A stretch of 64,000 bases of DNA from NCBI GenBank assembly GCA_903910585.1, contig CAIWAH010000249.1:20298-84297 (forward strand), written 5' to 3'. This DNA comes from an uncultured Verrucomicrobiota bacterium. Its GTDB lineage: Bacteria; Verrucomicrobiota; Verrucomicrobiia; Limisphaerales; UBA9464. The notes under the pieces are model-generated. The model was given only the letters and a program-made list of their open reading frames with translations, was not told the origin of the DNA and did no database searches. Of the stretch, positions 34,943-42,831 are shown piece after piece. Position 1 is the first letter of the stretch. Each line of letters begins with the position of its first letter. Made by a program: the position numbers and the translations under genes.

Positions 34943-35644
34943 TCAGCCGATGGCGGGTTCCGTCAACGCCGGCGGCGCTGCCGGGGTTCCTCCCATGGCC
35001 AGATGCAGGGATTCGTCCCAGGTCTCGGTCAGGTATCGGAACAGCCAGCCGCCATTCTGCCGGAGCCGATGGTAGGCATCCCTCAGCGCCAGAATCATGG
35101 TGATCCGGCGGTTGTCACAGTTGAGCTCGCCCACGTCGTGGGTGGCGACTGCCTGAAAGCCCATGACCCGGGTATGAAATGCATACGGGCTGTGCTTTTC
35201 CCCTTCAAAGACGTCCGTCAGGTAATGGGAAAACCCTCGCCGGATGGTGTCGGCACACGCTTCCCGCATGAGACCGACGGCCACCAGGAAATTGCGACGC
35301 TGTTCCGGGACCACGGCAAACCGCCCGATCTCCGCGATCCGGTGCTGCCGGATGAAGGCGTCCAAATCCATGTCCGCAAGCTGGCGAAATCCGTAGGCGG
35401 CGTAGAGATCCAGCGGCGGCGCGTAGAGAACCCTCAGGACACCGACCGGCTGCTGGTCCAGCCGGGCGACAAACCAGGAAACGACCCCGCTGCGGATTTC
35501 ATCCCGGGCCACCAGGGATTCATCCATCGCAATCCAGCCTTTCTCGTCGCGGTAGGTGGAGCGCATCACTGACAGGGCCTGAGCGCGGCCCCAGTCGTCG
35601 TCGACACGGATGACTTCAAGTTGCATGGAGTTTGGCATGGTCAT
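34943..35644 (-). CDS. GNAT-fold N-acyltransferase, possibly FeeM/OlsB-like
   Basis: The start is ATG 35644, whose ATGA overlaps the stop of the PlsC gene (35641-35644), indicating translational coupling. In the 233 residues, AQALSVMRSTYRDEKGWI corresponds to the N-terminal helix-strand of long-chain acyl-ACP-using GNATs (autoinducer synthases, FeeM, OlsB). The core is IAEIGRFAVVPEQRRNFLVA, followed by HTRVMGFQAVATHDVGELNC and GGWLFRYLTETWDESLHL. Known members N-acylate amino acids. Paired with a PlsC-type O-acyltransferase it recalls OlsB/OlsA of ornithine lipid synthesis. The amino acid substrate is not predictable; an ordinary acetyltransferase cannot be excluded. Confidence 0.75.
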   Translation of the reverse strand: MTMPNSMQLEVIRVDDDWGRAQALSVMRSTYRDEKGWIAMDESLVARDEIRSGVVSWFVARLDQQPVGVLRVLYAPPLDLYAAYGFRQLADMDLDAFIRQHRIAEIGRFAVVPEQRRNFLVAVGLMREACADTIRRGFSHYLTDVFEGEKHSPYAFHTRVMGFQAVATHDVGELNCDNRRITMILALRDAYHRLRQNGGWLFRYLTETWDESLHLAMGGTPAAPPALTEPAIG

Positions 35645-36516
35645 GGATTTTGTCGGTTGAAGGGCCACTGTTTGGCGGAAAGCACGGCGAGTTCCCCCAT
35701 CAGGCGGGCGTGGAAGTCCCGTTCGGCAAGGGGCGAATTGGCGGCGCCGTGCGCGAGCAGAGGGGCCCCAAAGTGCAGGGTGAACGGACTCAGCTCGCCA
35801 ACCGCGCGGGTCCCGGCCGGGACCTGATGCCGGATTCCAACCGGGACCACGGCGGCCCCGGTCTCCAGGGCGAGACGCGCCGCTCCGCGGTGACCGACCC
35901 TGAGGGTAGAGGGCGAGTGGGTGGCGGTGCCCTCCGGGAAAATGCCGACCGCCGCTCCGGACCGAAGCCGGGCCCGGGCCAAAACATGGGCCGGCTGATC
36001 GGGACACACCCGCTGCCGGAAGCGGTTCAGGAACCGCGGCCGTGCGGGTTTGCGGTTTACCGGAATCACTTCGCCAATGCGAAACACCGTGGCCAGGCCC
36101 GGAATCAGCAGGAAATTCCAGTCGGCCAGAAAGTGAACTTTCCGCCCCCCTCTCAGCGCCATCAACAGGGCCGGAACCAGCAAGGCCTCCAGGCGGGTCG
36201 TGTGATTCAATGCAAAGATGACAGGATCCCGGCGAACGGTCCCCGCATCAAACCCCTCGACCCCGCGGATCAGAAAGCGGGCCGCAAAAAGTGCCGCCCG
36301 CAGCGTCCACCGCAACGGGCGGTCCTCGGGGCGGGCCAGCTCCGGGAACGGACTCCGCCACGCATTCCGGAGACCAGGCGGCGAAACCGGTGGTCCGGAG
36401 ATATCCCGGCCGGCACACGGTGATGGAGCGACAGCTTCCAAGTGGTGCCCAGACCGTAGCCGGCCGCAAATGACGGCCGTTGGGCGGTGAGGTGATAGCG
36501 GGGTGACAACTGGCAC
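35641..36516 (-). CDS. PlsC-type lysophospholipid acyltransferase, possibly OlsA-like
   Basis: Motif I is ALNHTTRLEALLV (H-x4-E instead of the more common H-x4-D), motif II region GEVIPVNRK, and motif III IFPEGTATHSPSTLRVGHRG, followed by AAVVPVGIRHQVPAG. These define the PlsC/1-acylglycerol-phosphate acyltransferase family. The longest frame opens with GTG at 36516, but the first 55 residues are unlike the family. TTG at 36438 or 36315 may be the true start, which would leave the possible Pho-box at 36492-36509 in the promoter. It is coupled to the GNAT gene, suggesting a two-step acylation of an amino compound. Confidence 0.85.
   Translation of the reverse strand: MPVVTPLSPHRPTAVICGRLRSGHHLEAVAPSPCAGRDISGPPVSPPGLRNAWRSPFPELARPEDRPLRWTLRAALFAARFLIRGVEGFDAGTVRRDPVIFALNHTTRLEALLVPALLMALRGGRKVHFLADWNFLLIPGLATVFRIGEVIPVNRKPARPRFLNRFRQRVCPDQPAHVLARARLRSGAAVGIFPEGTATHSPSTLRVGHRGAARLALETGAAVVPVGIRHQVPAGTRAVGELSPFTLHFGAPLLAHGAANSPLAERDFHARLMGELAVLSAKQWPFNRQNP
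36492..36509 (-). promoter_or_regulatory. Possible two-unit Pho box near the PlsC-GNAT pair
   Basis: On the plus strand the units are GTGATAG (36492-36498) and GTGACAA (36503-36509), 11 bases apart; in the gene direction, TTGTCAC-N4-CTATCAC. It matches the Pho-box spacing with 5-6 of 7 consensus bases per unit. No third unit is found. It overlaps the longest possible PlsC frame, so it counts only if translation starts further in. Confidence 0.4.
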
Positions 36517-36553
36517 CCCGCGGCCGGCCCTGCCAACTCCAATCCCCGGGCGC

Positions 36554-37645
36554 TCAGTCCAACGTCAGGCGCATGAGGCCGTAGCCGAGCAATGCCGTCA
36601 CCGGAATCGTCAGCACCCAGGCCCAAAGAATCCGCTCCACCACCCCCAGCTTGAGTGCACTGAACCGTTTGGCACAGCCCACGCCCATGATGCTGGTCGT
36701 GATCGCATGCGTCGTGGACACCGGCATGCCAAATGTCGCCGCGGTGCCCAGCACGACGGCGGCCGTCGTTTCGGCGGCAAACCCATGGATCGGCTGCAGC
36801 CGGACCATCTTGTGTCCCATCGTGCGGATGATCTTCCACCCGCCCACCGCGGTGCCGGCGCACATCACCAGCGCGCAGGTGAACTTGATCCACAGCGGGA
36901 TGTGGTCGCCGGGCTCGCCGTGCGCCCCCAGCTTCAGAAACGAGAGGAACTCGGGCGCGGAATCCAGCGTCCCGGCCTTCGTGGCGGCCACCAGCGCGAG
37001 CGCGATGATGCCCATCGTTTTCTGGGCATCGCCCTGGCCGTGCATGAAGCCCATGAAGCCGGCACTGACCAACTGGAGCTTGGCGAACACCGACGCCACC
37101 GCGGCCGGCCGCCACACCCGCACCAGCAGGTAAAGCACACCCATGAACAGCATCCCGATGACGAAACCGGCCAGCGGCGACAGGAACATGGGCAGCACCA
37201 CCTTGTAGAGCAGCCCCTCGTATTTATACCACGGCACACCCGCTTTCGACCGGGTCCAGATGATGACCGACCAGCTGCCGTGGGCGGCAGCCAGGCCGGC
37301 CCCGCACAGCCCGCCGACCAGGGCGTGGGTTGAGCTGCTCGGCAGGCCGAACCACCACGTCAGCAGGTTCCACACGATGCCGGCCGCCAACGCGCAGATC
37401 ACGAGCTGCGTGGTCATCTCCGCCGGAAACCGGGTCGCATCCAGCAGCCCCGAACTGACGGTCTTTGCCACCGCGGTTCCCAGCAGCGCCCCGAGGAGGT
37501 TGGTTCCCGCCGCCAGCCCGATGGCCTGCCGCGGCGTCAGCACCTTGGTCGAAACCACCGTGGCGATGGAATTCGCAGTGTCGTGGAAGCCGTTGATGTA
37601 TTCGAACACCAACGCCACAACAATCACCGTGAGGAGCAACGTCAT
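36554..37645 (-). CDS. pit: Low-affinity inorganic phosphate transporter, PiT family
   Basis: A 363-residue membrane protein. It begins MTLLLTVIVVALVFEYINGF, then HDTANSIATVVSTKVLTPRQ, the GFxDxANsI signature of PiT carriers, repeated in the second half as TFGMPVSTTHAITTSIMGVG. GLPSSSTHALVGGLCGAGLA is the other conserved loop. Around ten hydrophobic segments are present. It imports phosphate with a cation. The start is preceded by GAGGG at 8 bases. It lies 10 bases after the DUF47 gene in one operon, and a strong Pho box stands upstream of that operon, so induction at low phosphate is expected. Confidence 0.95.
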   Translation of the reverse strand: MTLLLTVIVVALVFEYINGFHDTANSIATVVSTKVLTPRQAIGLAAGTNLLGALLGTAVAKTVSSGLLDATRFPAEMTTQLVICALAAGIVWNLLTWWFGLPSSSTHALVGGLCGAGLAAAHGSWSVIIWTRSKAGVPWYKYEGLLYKVVLPMFLSPLAGFVIGMLFMGVLYLLVRVWRPAAVASVFAKLQLVSAGFMGFMHGQGDAQKTMGIIALALVAATKAGTLDSAPEFLSFLKLGAHGEPGDHIPLWIKFTCALVMCAGTAVGGWKIIRTMGHKMVRLQPIHGFAAETTAAVVLGTAATFGMPVSTTHAITTSIMGVGCAKRFSALKLGVVERILWAWVLTIPVTALLGYGLMRLTLD

Positions 37646-37655
37646 GGGCGCGCCC

Positions 37656-38285
37656 TCAGGAGTTCTTGAGCACGATGTGGAAGATCACGTTGCCGGCGTC
37701 GCGGCAGCGGTCGATGACCTTCTCGAGCAGCTCATAGAGGTCCTTCAGCGCGATGACCCGCACGGCGTCATGATCCCCGGAATAGAGGCCCCGCAACAGG
37801 TCCAGCATCAGGTTGTCGGCCGCCCCTTCCAGATACTGCAGCTTCCCGTTCAGCTCCTTCATCGACCCGAGATTCGGTTTCCGCAGCTCCCGGACCATCT
37901 GGACCACGGTCTGAATGGCGGTATCGAGCAGTTCCGCCTGTTTCGCAAAGCTGGTGCCCGAAACCAGGGCGGTCGCCAGCTGGAGACGCTCGCCAAATTT
38001 TTCCAGCGTCTTGGGAATCTTGTAGAGCGCGTTGGCCAGCGCCTCGATGTCCTCCCGCTCCAGGGGCGTGACAAAGGTCTGGGTCAGTTGGGAGCGAATC
38101 TCCTCCGTGATCTGCTTGTCCTTCTTCCGCAGGACGGAGAATTCCGCGATGGTCGCGCCGGTTTCGTCCGGATTCTGCAGCATCTTGCGCATGAGCTGAA
38201 CGCTCTGCTGGGCCTCGGTCGCCGATTTTTCCAGGAGATCGAAGAACACCTCGTCCCGGCCGAACAATTTTTGGAGAGAAAACAT
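37656..38285 (-). CDS. DUF47 (PhoU-like) partner of the PiT transporter
   Basis: The start at ATG 38285 gives MFSLQKLFGRDEVFFDLLEK. The protein is all-helical: SATEAQQSVQLMRKML, EDIEALANALYKIPKTLEKF, AADNLMLDLLRGLYSGDHDA and VIALKDLYELLEKVIDRCRD. These are the conserved DUF47 helices that resemble PhoU and bind metals. DUF47 proteins are almost always encoded directly before pit genes and are thought to regulate or couple the carrier. It is the first gene of the operon, with the Pho box 47 bases upstream of the start. Confidence 0.93.
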   Translation of the reverse strand: MFSLQKLFGRDEVFFDLLEKSATEAQQSVQLMRKMLQNPDETGATIAEFSVLRKKDKQITEEIRSQLTQTFVTPLEREDIEALANALYKIPKTLEKFGERLQLATALVSGTSFAKQAELLDTAIQTVVQMVRELRKPNLGSMKELNGKLQYLEGAADNLMLDLLRGLYSGDHDAVRVIALKDLYELLEKVIDRCRDAGNVIFHIVLKNS

Positions 38286-38331
38286 GATGGCGGTTTCCGC
38301 GAGGAGCCTTATCGCCCGGCATCGGCGGGAA

Positions 38332-38360
38332 ATGACATTAAGGTGACGATTCCGTGACAA
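38332..38360 (-). promoter_or_regulatory. Three-unit Pho box upstream of DUF47-pit
   Basis: Plus-strand units are ATGACAT (38332), GTGACGA (38343) and GTGACAA (38354), exactly 11 bases apart. In gene direction they read TTGTCAC, TCGTCAC and ATGTCAT. Against the consensus CTGTCAY the matches are 5-6 of 7. The site lies 47 bases before the DUF47 start, with GATAAG as a possible -10 in between. Confidence 0.8.
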
Positions 38361-38445
38361 CCCCAGTTGGCCGGCATTTTTCCCATTTGTAACTCCAGTC
38401 GCACCGGCCGGCGACCGAAGTCACCGATGCCAGTGCCCTGGCGTC

Positions 38446-40672
38446 ATGACCCCGAACACCTCCCCCCGCGTGGTCCACAAACGGCTCTGGCATCGGCTGG
38501 CGCTGGGCGGGCTCGCGCCCACCCTGCTGCTCGGGGCCGTGGCGTTCTGGACGGAGCTGCATTACCTGCACCAGGCTCGCGATTGGCGGCGCCTGAGCGA
38601 GGCCTGCCTCCAGGCGCAGGTCTCATTGGGCGAAGCCCGTCGGGGCGAGAAGGACTTCCTTCTCCGCGACCGCTACAACCCCGAATTTCTGGCCTCCGGA
38701 GCCAGCCCCAATGTCGCGCGGCAGCAGGCCGCCGTTGCCAACATCGTTTCCAACCTCACCGCCCTGCGCCGCAGCCCGTTGGCGGACGCCCCTTTGGAGT
38801 CCGCCCACCGGCAGATTGGCGCCTACGCGGAGGCTTTTGGGGAAGCGGTCCGGTTGGTCCGGAATGCCGGCCCCCAGGCGGGCGGTGCCGAAGCGGAACT
38901 CCGGACCGCCGCCCAGTCGCTCTGGGCGCAGGTGCTCACCGGTTCAACCGGTCAGGAGCTGGTCCTCAATTTGCGGGCGGTCGAACTTTCCTATCTGGCT
39001 GCTCCCACGCGCCAACGCCCAGCTGCTGGATGCCGCCCTGGCGCAGGCCGAACTTGCGAAGTTGCCCCTTCCGCTGGGCCAATATCGTGAGGCGTTTGCG
39101 CGGCACCGGCAGCTTTGGGAGAAGGTCGGTTTCGACCCGGACGAGGGACTGCAAGGCCGGTTTCGCGACCAGGTCCATGCGCTGGGTCCGCTGCTGACCT
39201 CGTTTGCCGGGATCGCCCTCGAAAGGGCGGACGGAGCCCAGCGGTCGGCCGCCCGTTCAACCGTGGCCCTGATTGCGGCCGCCGTCGTTGGCGGGGTCAT
39301 CATCCTGGGTTACCTCGGCCGCCGGATCGCCCGCCCAATCCACCAGCTCACCGAGGCGTCCCGCCGCATCCGCCGCGGTGACGTCGGCCGGGTCGAAGTG
39401 CGCACCGGGGACGAGTTTGAAGAGCTGGCCGAAGCCTTCAACGCCATGACCCGGCAGCTGCTGGACTCCCAGCAACTGCTGGAAGCCAGGGTCACCGAAC
39501 GCACCCGCGACCTGATCGCGGCGCGGGACCAGTTGCAGCAGACCAACGGAAAGCTGGAATCCGCGCTGGCCCACTGGCGCGACGCGGCGGCCCGCGCGGA
39601 ACATCTGGCCCACGAGGCGTCGGCGGCCAGCCAGGCAAAAAGCGAGTTCCTCGCCACGGTCAGCCACAAGCTGCGCACCCCCATCAACGGCATCCTCGGA
39701 TTCCTAACCATCCTCGCCGAATCCCCGCTGACCAGCGAGCAGTCCGAACAGGTTGACACGGTGAAGTCCTGCTCCGAACACCTGCTCGGACTGGTCAACC
39801 AGATCCTCGACGTGGCCCGCGTCGAACAGGGGAAGCTGGAGGTCAGTTCCACCGACGTGGACCTGGTCCCCATCGTCCGCGAGATCGTCTCCCTGCTTGA
39901 TTCCCAGGCCCGCAGCAAGGGGTTGGTCCTCCTCGCGCCACGACTCGACCGGCCAATCCGCGTCCGCGGGGACGGCGCCCGGATCCGCCAAGTGCTCCTC
40001 AATTTGGTCAACAAAACCATCAAGTTCACCGACCGCGGCCAGGTGTCGGTGTCGTGGCATGAATCCCCGGCGGCGGACGGCGCCATCCTGCGGGGGTGCC
40101 TGGTGGAAGACACCGGAATCGGAATCTCTCCGGACAAACTTCCCGGGCTCTTCGAAAAATTTGTCCAGGCGGACGGCTCCGCCGCCCGCCGCCACGGCGG
40201 CCTCGGGCTGGGACTCGCCATCTGCCGGGGGCTGATGGAGGCGATGGACGGCAGTGTCGGCGCCGACAGCGTCCCCGGCCGGGGCTCCCGGTTCTGGTTC
40301 GTCCTTCCGGCCGCCGGCCCCGTGGCGGAGGCCCCTCGGCCTTCTGAGACCGCGGGTTCCCAAGTCATCCTGGCCACCCACGACTTGGTCAACGGCCAGA
40401 TGGCAACCGTGGTGCTGCGGCGTCTCGGCATCACCGCCCTCAGGGTAAGTGAACCGGCCGAACTGCGCTCCGATCTCCGCCCCCGCGCCATCATTCTCGA
40501 CGCCGCCCTCCCGGGATGGGATCGCGCCCAGCTCGACTCGCGTTTTCCGGGAGTTGCCCTGTATCTGCTCACGGAAAACGGAGCCCTGCCCCCCGGATGG
40601 ACCGACCGGGTCGCCGGCCAGTTCACCAAACCCCTGCAGCCCGCCCAACTCCGTCAGGCCTTCTCCTCGTAA
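38446..40672 (+). pseudogene. Hybrid histidine kinase with frameshift and altered catalytic residues
   Basis: The first frame (from ATG 38446) encodes a membrane helix and a periplasmic four-helix sensor (residues 1-185), then loses sense near 39000. The continuation is one frame over (PRANAQLLDAALAQAELAKL) and runs through a second helix (IAAAVVGGVIILGYLG), HAMP, a coiled coil, HisKA (SHKLRTPINGILGF), HATPase and a receiver (IILDAALPG, FTKPLQP). One extra base around 38995-39015 would explain the shift. Two key sites also deviate: SHKLRTP has Lys after the His instead of Glu, and the N-box reads LNLVNKTIKFT, with Lys where the essential Asn stands. G-boxes DTGIG and GLGLGLA are intact. It is probably inactive as a kinase. 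Confidence 0.75.
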
Positions 40673-40722
40673 GCTTCGCTTCCGAAATTGGCGAATCGGG
40701 CCGGTTCCGCCACGTTCCGCCG

Positions 40723-41817
40723 GTGACGACGACGCGGAAACAACGGGTGCTGGTGGGCATGAGCGGCGGGGTGGATTCCTCCGCCACGGCCGCCCTGCTC
40801 CAGGCGCAGGGCTACGACGTCGTCGGCGTCACCCTCAAGCTCTGGCCCCAGGACTGCGTGAACCGGGCCGAGGACAAATGCTGCGGTCCCCAGGCCGTGA
40901 TGGACGCCCGCAGCGTGTGCGCCCAACTGGGCGTGCCCTACTACCTCGTGGACGAGTCCGGGCTCTTCCAGCAGAAGGTCATCGCGTATTTCGCCGCCGA
41001 ATACAAAGCCGGCCGCACGCCCAATCCCTGCGTGATGTGCAACCAGCACCTCAAGTTCGGCGTGCTGCTCGACCGCGCCCGGCAGCTGGGCTGTGACTTC
41101 ATCGCCACCGGGCATTTCGCCCGCCTGGAATGCGAACCCGGCACCGGCCGCGTGCTGCTCCGCAAGGGGCGCGACCCGCGCAAGGACCAGAGTTACTTCC
41201 TCTTCAGCCTCCGGCAGGACCAGCTTGCCAAGGCCATGTTCCCGCTGGGCGAGAAGACCAAGGCCGACACCCGCGACGTCGCCCGCGCCTGTTCCCTTCG
41301 CACCGCCGACAAGGAGGAGAGCATGGAAATCTGCTTCGTGCCGGACAACGACTACGGAAAGTTCCTTCAGGAGGCGAAGCTCGCCGCCAAACACCGCGGG
41401 GACATCGTGGATCTCGCCGGGCGGAAACTCGGCGAACACGATGGCATCGAGTTCTACACCATCGGCCAGCGCAAGGGCCTGGGACTCTCTTCCAAGGACC
41501 CGCTCTACGTGCTCGAACTCGATGCCGCCAACAACCGTGTCGTTGTGGGGGATGGCAGCCACCTCGAACGCGACACCTTCAACATCGCGAACTGCAACTG
41601 GATCGCGTGGGCCACGCCGCCCGGGCAGTTCGAAGGCGTGGCGAAGATCCGTTACAATCATCCCGGCGCTCCGGCCACCGTCACGGTCGGACCGGACGGC
41701 ACCGCGTCCGTGAAACTTCACACGCCGGCCCGGGCCGTCACTCCGGGCCAGGCCTGTGTGGTTTACGGTGGGCCGGAAGGCGACTTGGTCTTGGGTGGCG
41801 GCTGGATCGGCCGGTAG
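40723..41817 (+). CDS. mnmA: tRNA-specific 2-thiouridylase
   Basis: The GTG at 40723 gives a 364-residue protein of normal MnmA length. It contains the PP-loop VLVGMSGGVDSSATAALL, the catalytic CNQHLKFGVLL (Cys of CVMCNQ) and the second cysteine in MEICFVPD, plus ATGHFARLE, KDQSYFLFSL and YTIGQRKGLGL. It thiolates U34 of tRNA Lys, Glu and Gln with ATP and persulfide sulfur. It begins 50 bases after the degenerate kinase on the same strand and is probably independent of it. Confidence 0.96.
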   Translation: MTTTRKQRVLVGMSGGVDSSATAALLQAQGYDVVGVTLKLWPQDCVNRAEDKCCGPQAVMDARSVCAQLGVPYYLVDESGLFQQKVIAYFAAEYKAGRTPNPCVMCNQHLKFGVLLDRARQLGCDFIATGHFARLECEPGTGRVLLRKGRDPRKDQSYFLFSLRQDQLAKAMFPLGEKTKADTRDVARACSLRTADKEESMEICFVPDNDYGKFLQEAKLAAKHRGDIVDLAGRKLGEHDGIEFYTIGQRKGLGLSSKDPLYVLELDAANNRVVVGDGSHLERDTFNIANCNWIAWATPPGQFEGVAKIRYNHPGAPATVTVGPDGTASVKLHTPARAVTPGQACVVYGGPEGDLVLGGGWIGR

Positions 41818-41885
41818 CTTTATCCGGCGCGTTGCTCCGGGCTGTTTCGCGCCGGTCGGCGCAGCGGGCAGGCTGGCAGCCAGCC

Positions 41886-42779
41886 CTACGACGGAGGCGG
41901 GCGTTCGTCGCCTTCCAGGAAACGCACCGCGGGAAATACCTGCCGCAGCCGCTCCAGTGCCGGCGGATCGGCCAGGAGGGCGGCGGTGGACAGCGCATCC
42001 GAATCCGTCGCCGAGAGGGCCACCACGGCGGCCACGCGGTTGGCCAAGACCGGCTCGCCGGTGCGGGGATCAAGCACATGGCCACGCTCCTGTCCGGCCG
42101 CGTCCCGGAATGACTTGCCCCAGCCCGCGGACACCGACAGCGACTCGTCGCGCAGTTCAATCGTGCCGCCGCGCGGCAGGGCAATGGTCCAGGCGGACGC
42201 GTCGGGCGGCGTGCCCACCGAGATGACCGTGCTGGTGCCGCCATGCAGGAGGGCCGATGACACCCCGGCTTCGCGCAGCAACTCGGCGGCGCGATCGAGC
42301 GCGTAGCCTTTGCCGATGCTGCCCAGATCCACGAGCACGCCGTCCCGCCGGAAGCGGACGCTGAAATCGGCGACCGACAGTTCCAACAGGTCGCAGCCTA
42401 CGCAGGCCCGGGCCGCCGCCACCGCTTCGGCCTGAGCTTCAGCGCCGGAGCCACCGAGGAAACCCCACGCCCGGACCAAGGCCCCGGCGGTCACGTCGAA
42501 CGCTCCGCCGGTGGCACGGGACAGTTCCACGGCGCGTTGAAGCAGACGGAAGGTCTCTGGCAACACCCGCACCGGCGCCAGCGCAGCGCCGGCGTTGAGC
42601 CGGGCGATATCCGTGTGCGGCCGGTAGAGGCTGAGGAGATTTTCGATCCGGTCCACCTCGTCGAGCGCCTCCTCCGCGGCGGCGCGCAACGTCGCTGGAT
42701 TCGATCCGTGCAGGACGAATTCAAACCGAGTCGCCATCGCGTGGCGGGCAACCAGGACTGGAGTGGAAGGAGTCACCAA
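41886..42779 (-). CDS. apbE: FAD:protein FMN transferase (ApbE family)
   Basis: A 297-residue protein with RHAMATRFEFVLHG at the start (the MGT/MAT-R-F element), VDRIENLLSLYRPHTDIARL (ExxLSxyrpdSei-type), ATGGAFDVTAGALVRAWGF, DLGSIGKGYALDRAAELLRE and HVLDPRTGEPV with the metal-binding Ser/Asp late in LSATDSDALSTA. It attaches FMN covalently to Thr residues of NqrB/NqrC/RnfG-type proteins. No lipoprotein or clear signal sequence is visible, unusual since most ApbE proteins are exported. No target operon is nearby. Confidence 0.93.
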   Translation of the reverse strand: MVTPSTPVLVARHAMATRFEFVLHGSNPATLRAAAEEALDEVDRIENLLSLYRPHTDIARLNAGAALAPVRVLPETFRLLQRAVELSRATGGAFDVTAGALVRAWGFLGGSGAEAQAEAVAAARACVGCDLLELSVADFSVRFRRDGVLVDLGSIGKGYALDRAAELLREAGVSSALLHGGTSTVISVGTPPDASAWTIALPRGGTIELRDESLSVSAGWGKSFRDAAGQERGHVLDPRTGEPVLANRVAAVVALSATDSDALSTAALLADPPALERLRQVFPAVRFLEGDERPPPS

Positions 42780-42813
42780 ACAACAAACGCCGGCCCCACG
42801 GGGAGGCCGGCGT
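42778..42813 (-). terminator. Rho-independent terminator
   Basis: A 9-bp perfect stem ACGCCGGCC (42787-42795) with GGCCGGCGT (42805-42813). On the minus strand it is followed by TTGTTGTTT (42778-42786 region). It ends the oxidoreductase gene that stops at 42832 and overlaps the first codon of apbE. Confidence 0.85.
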
Positions 42814-42831
42814 CTGGATAGACGGACCGAC

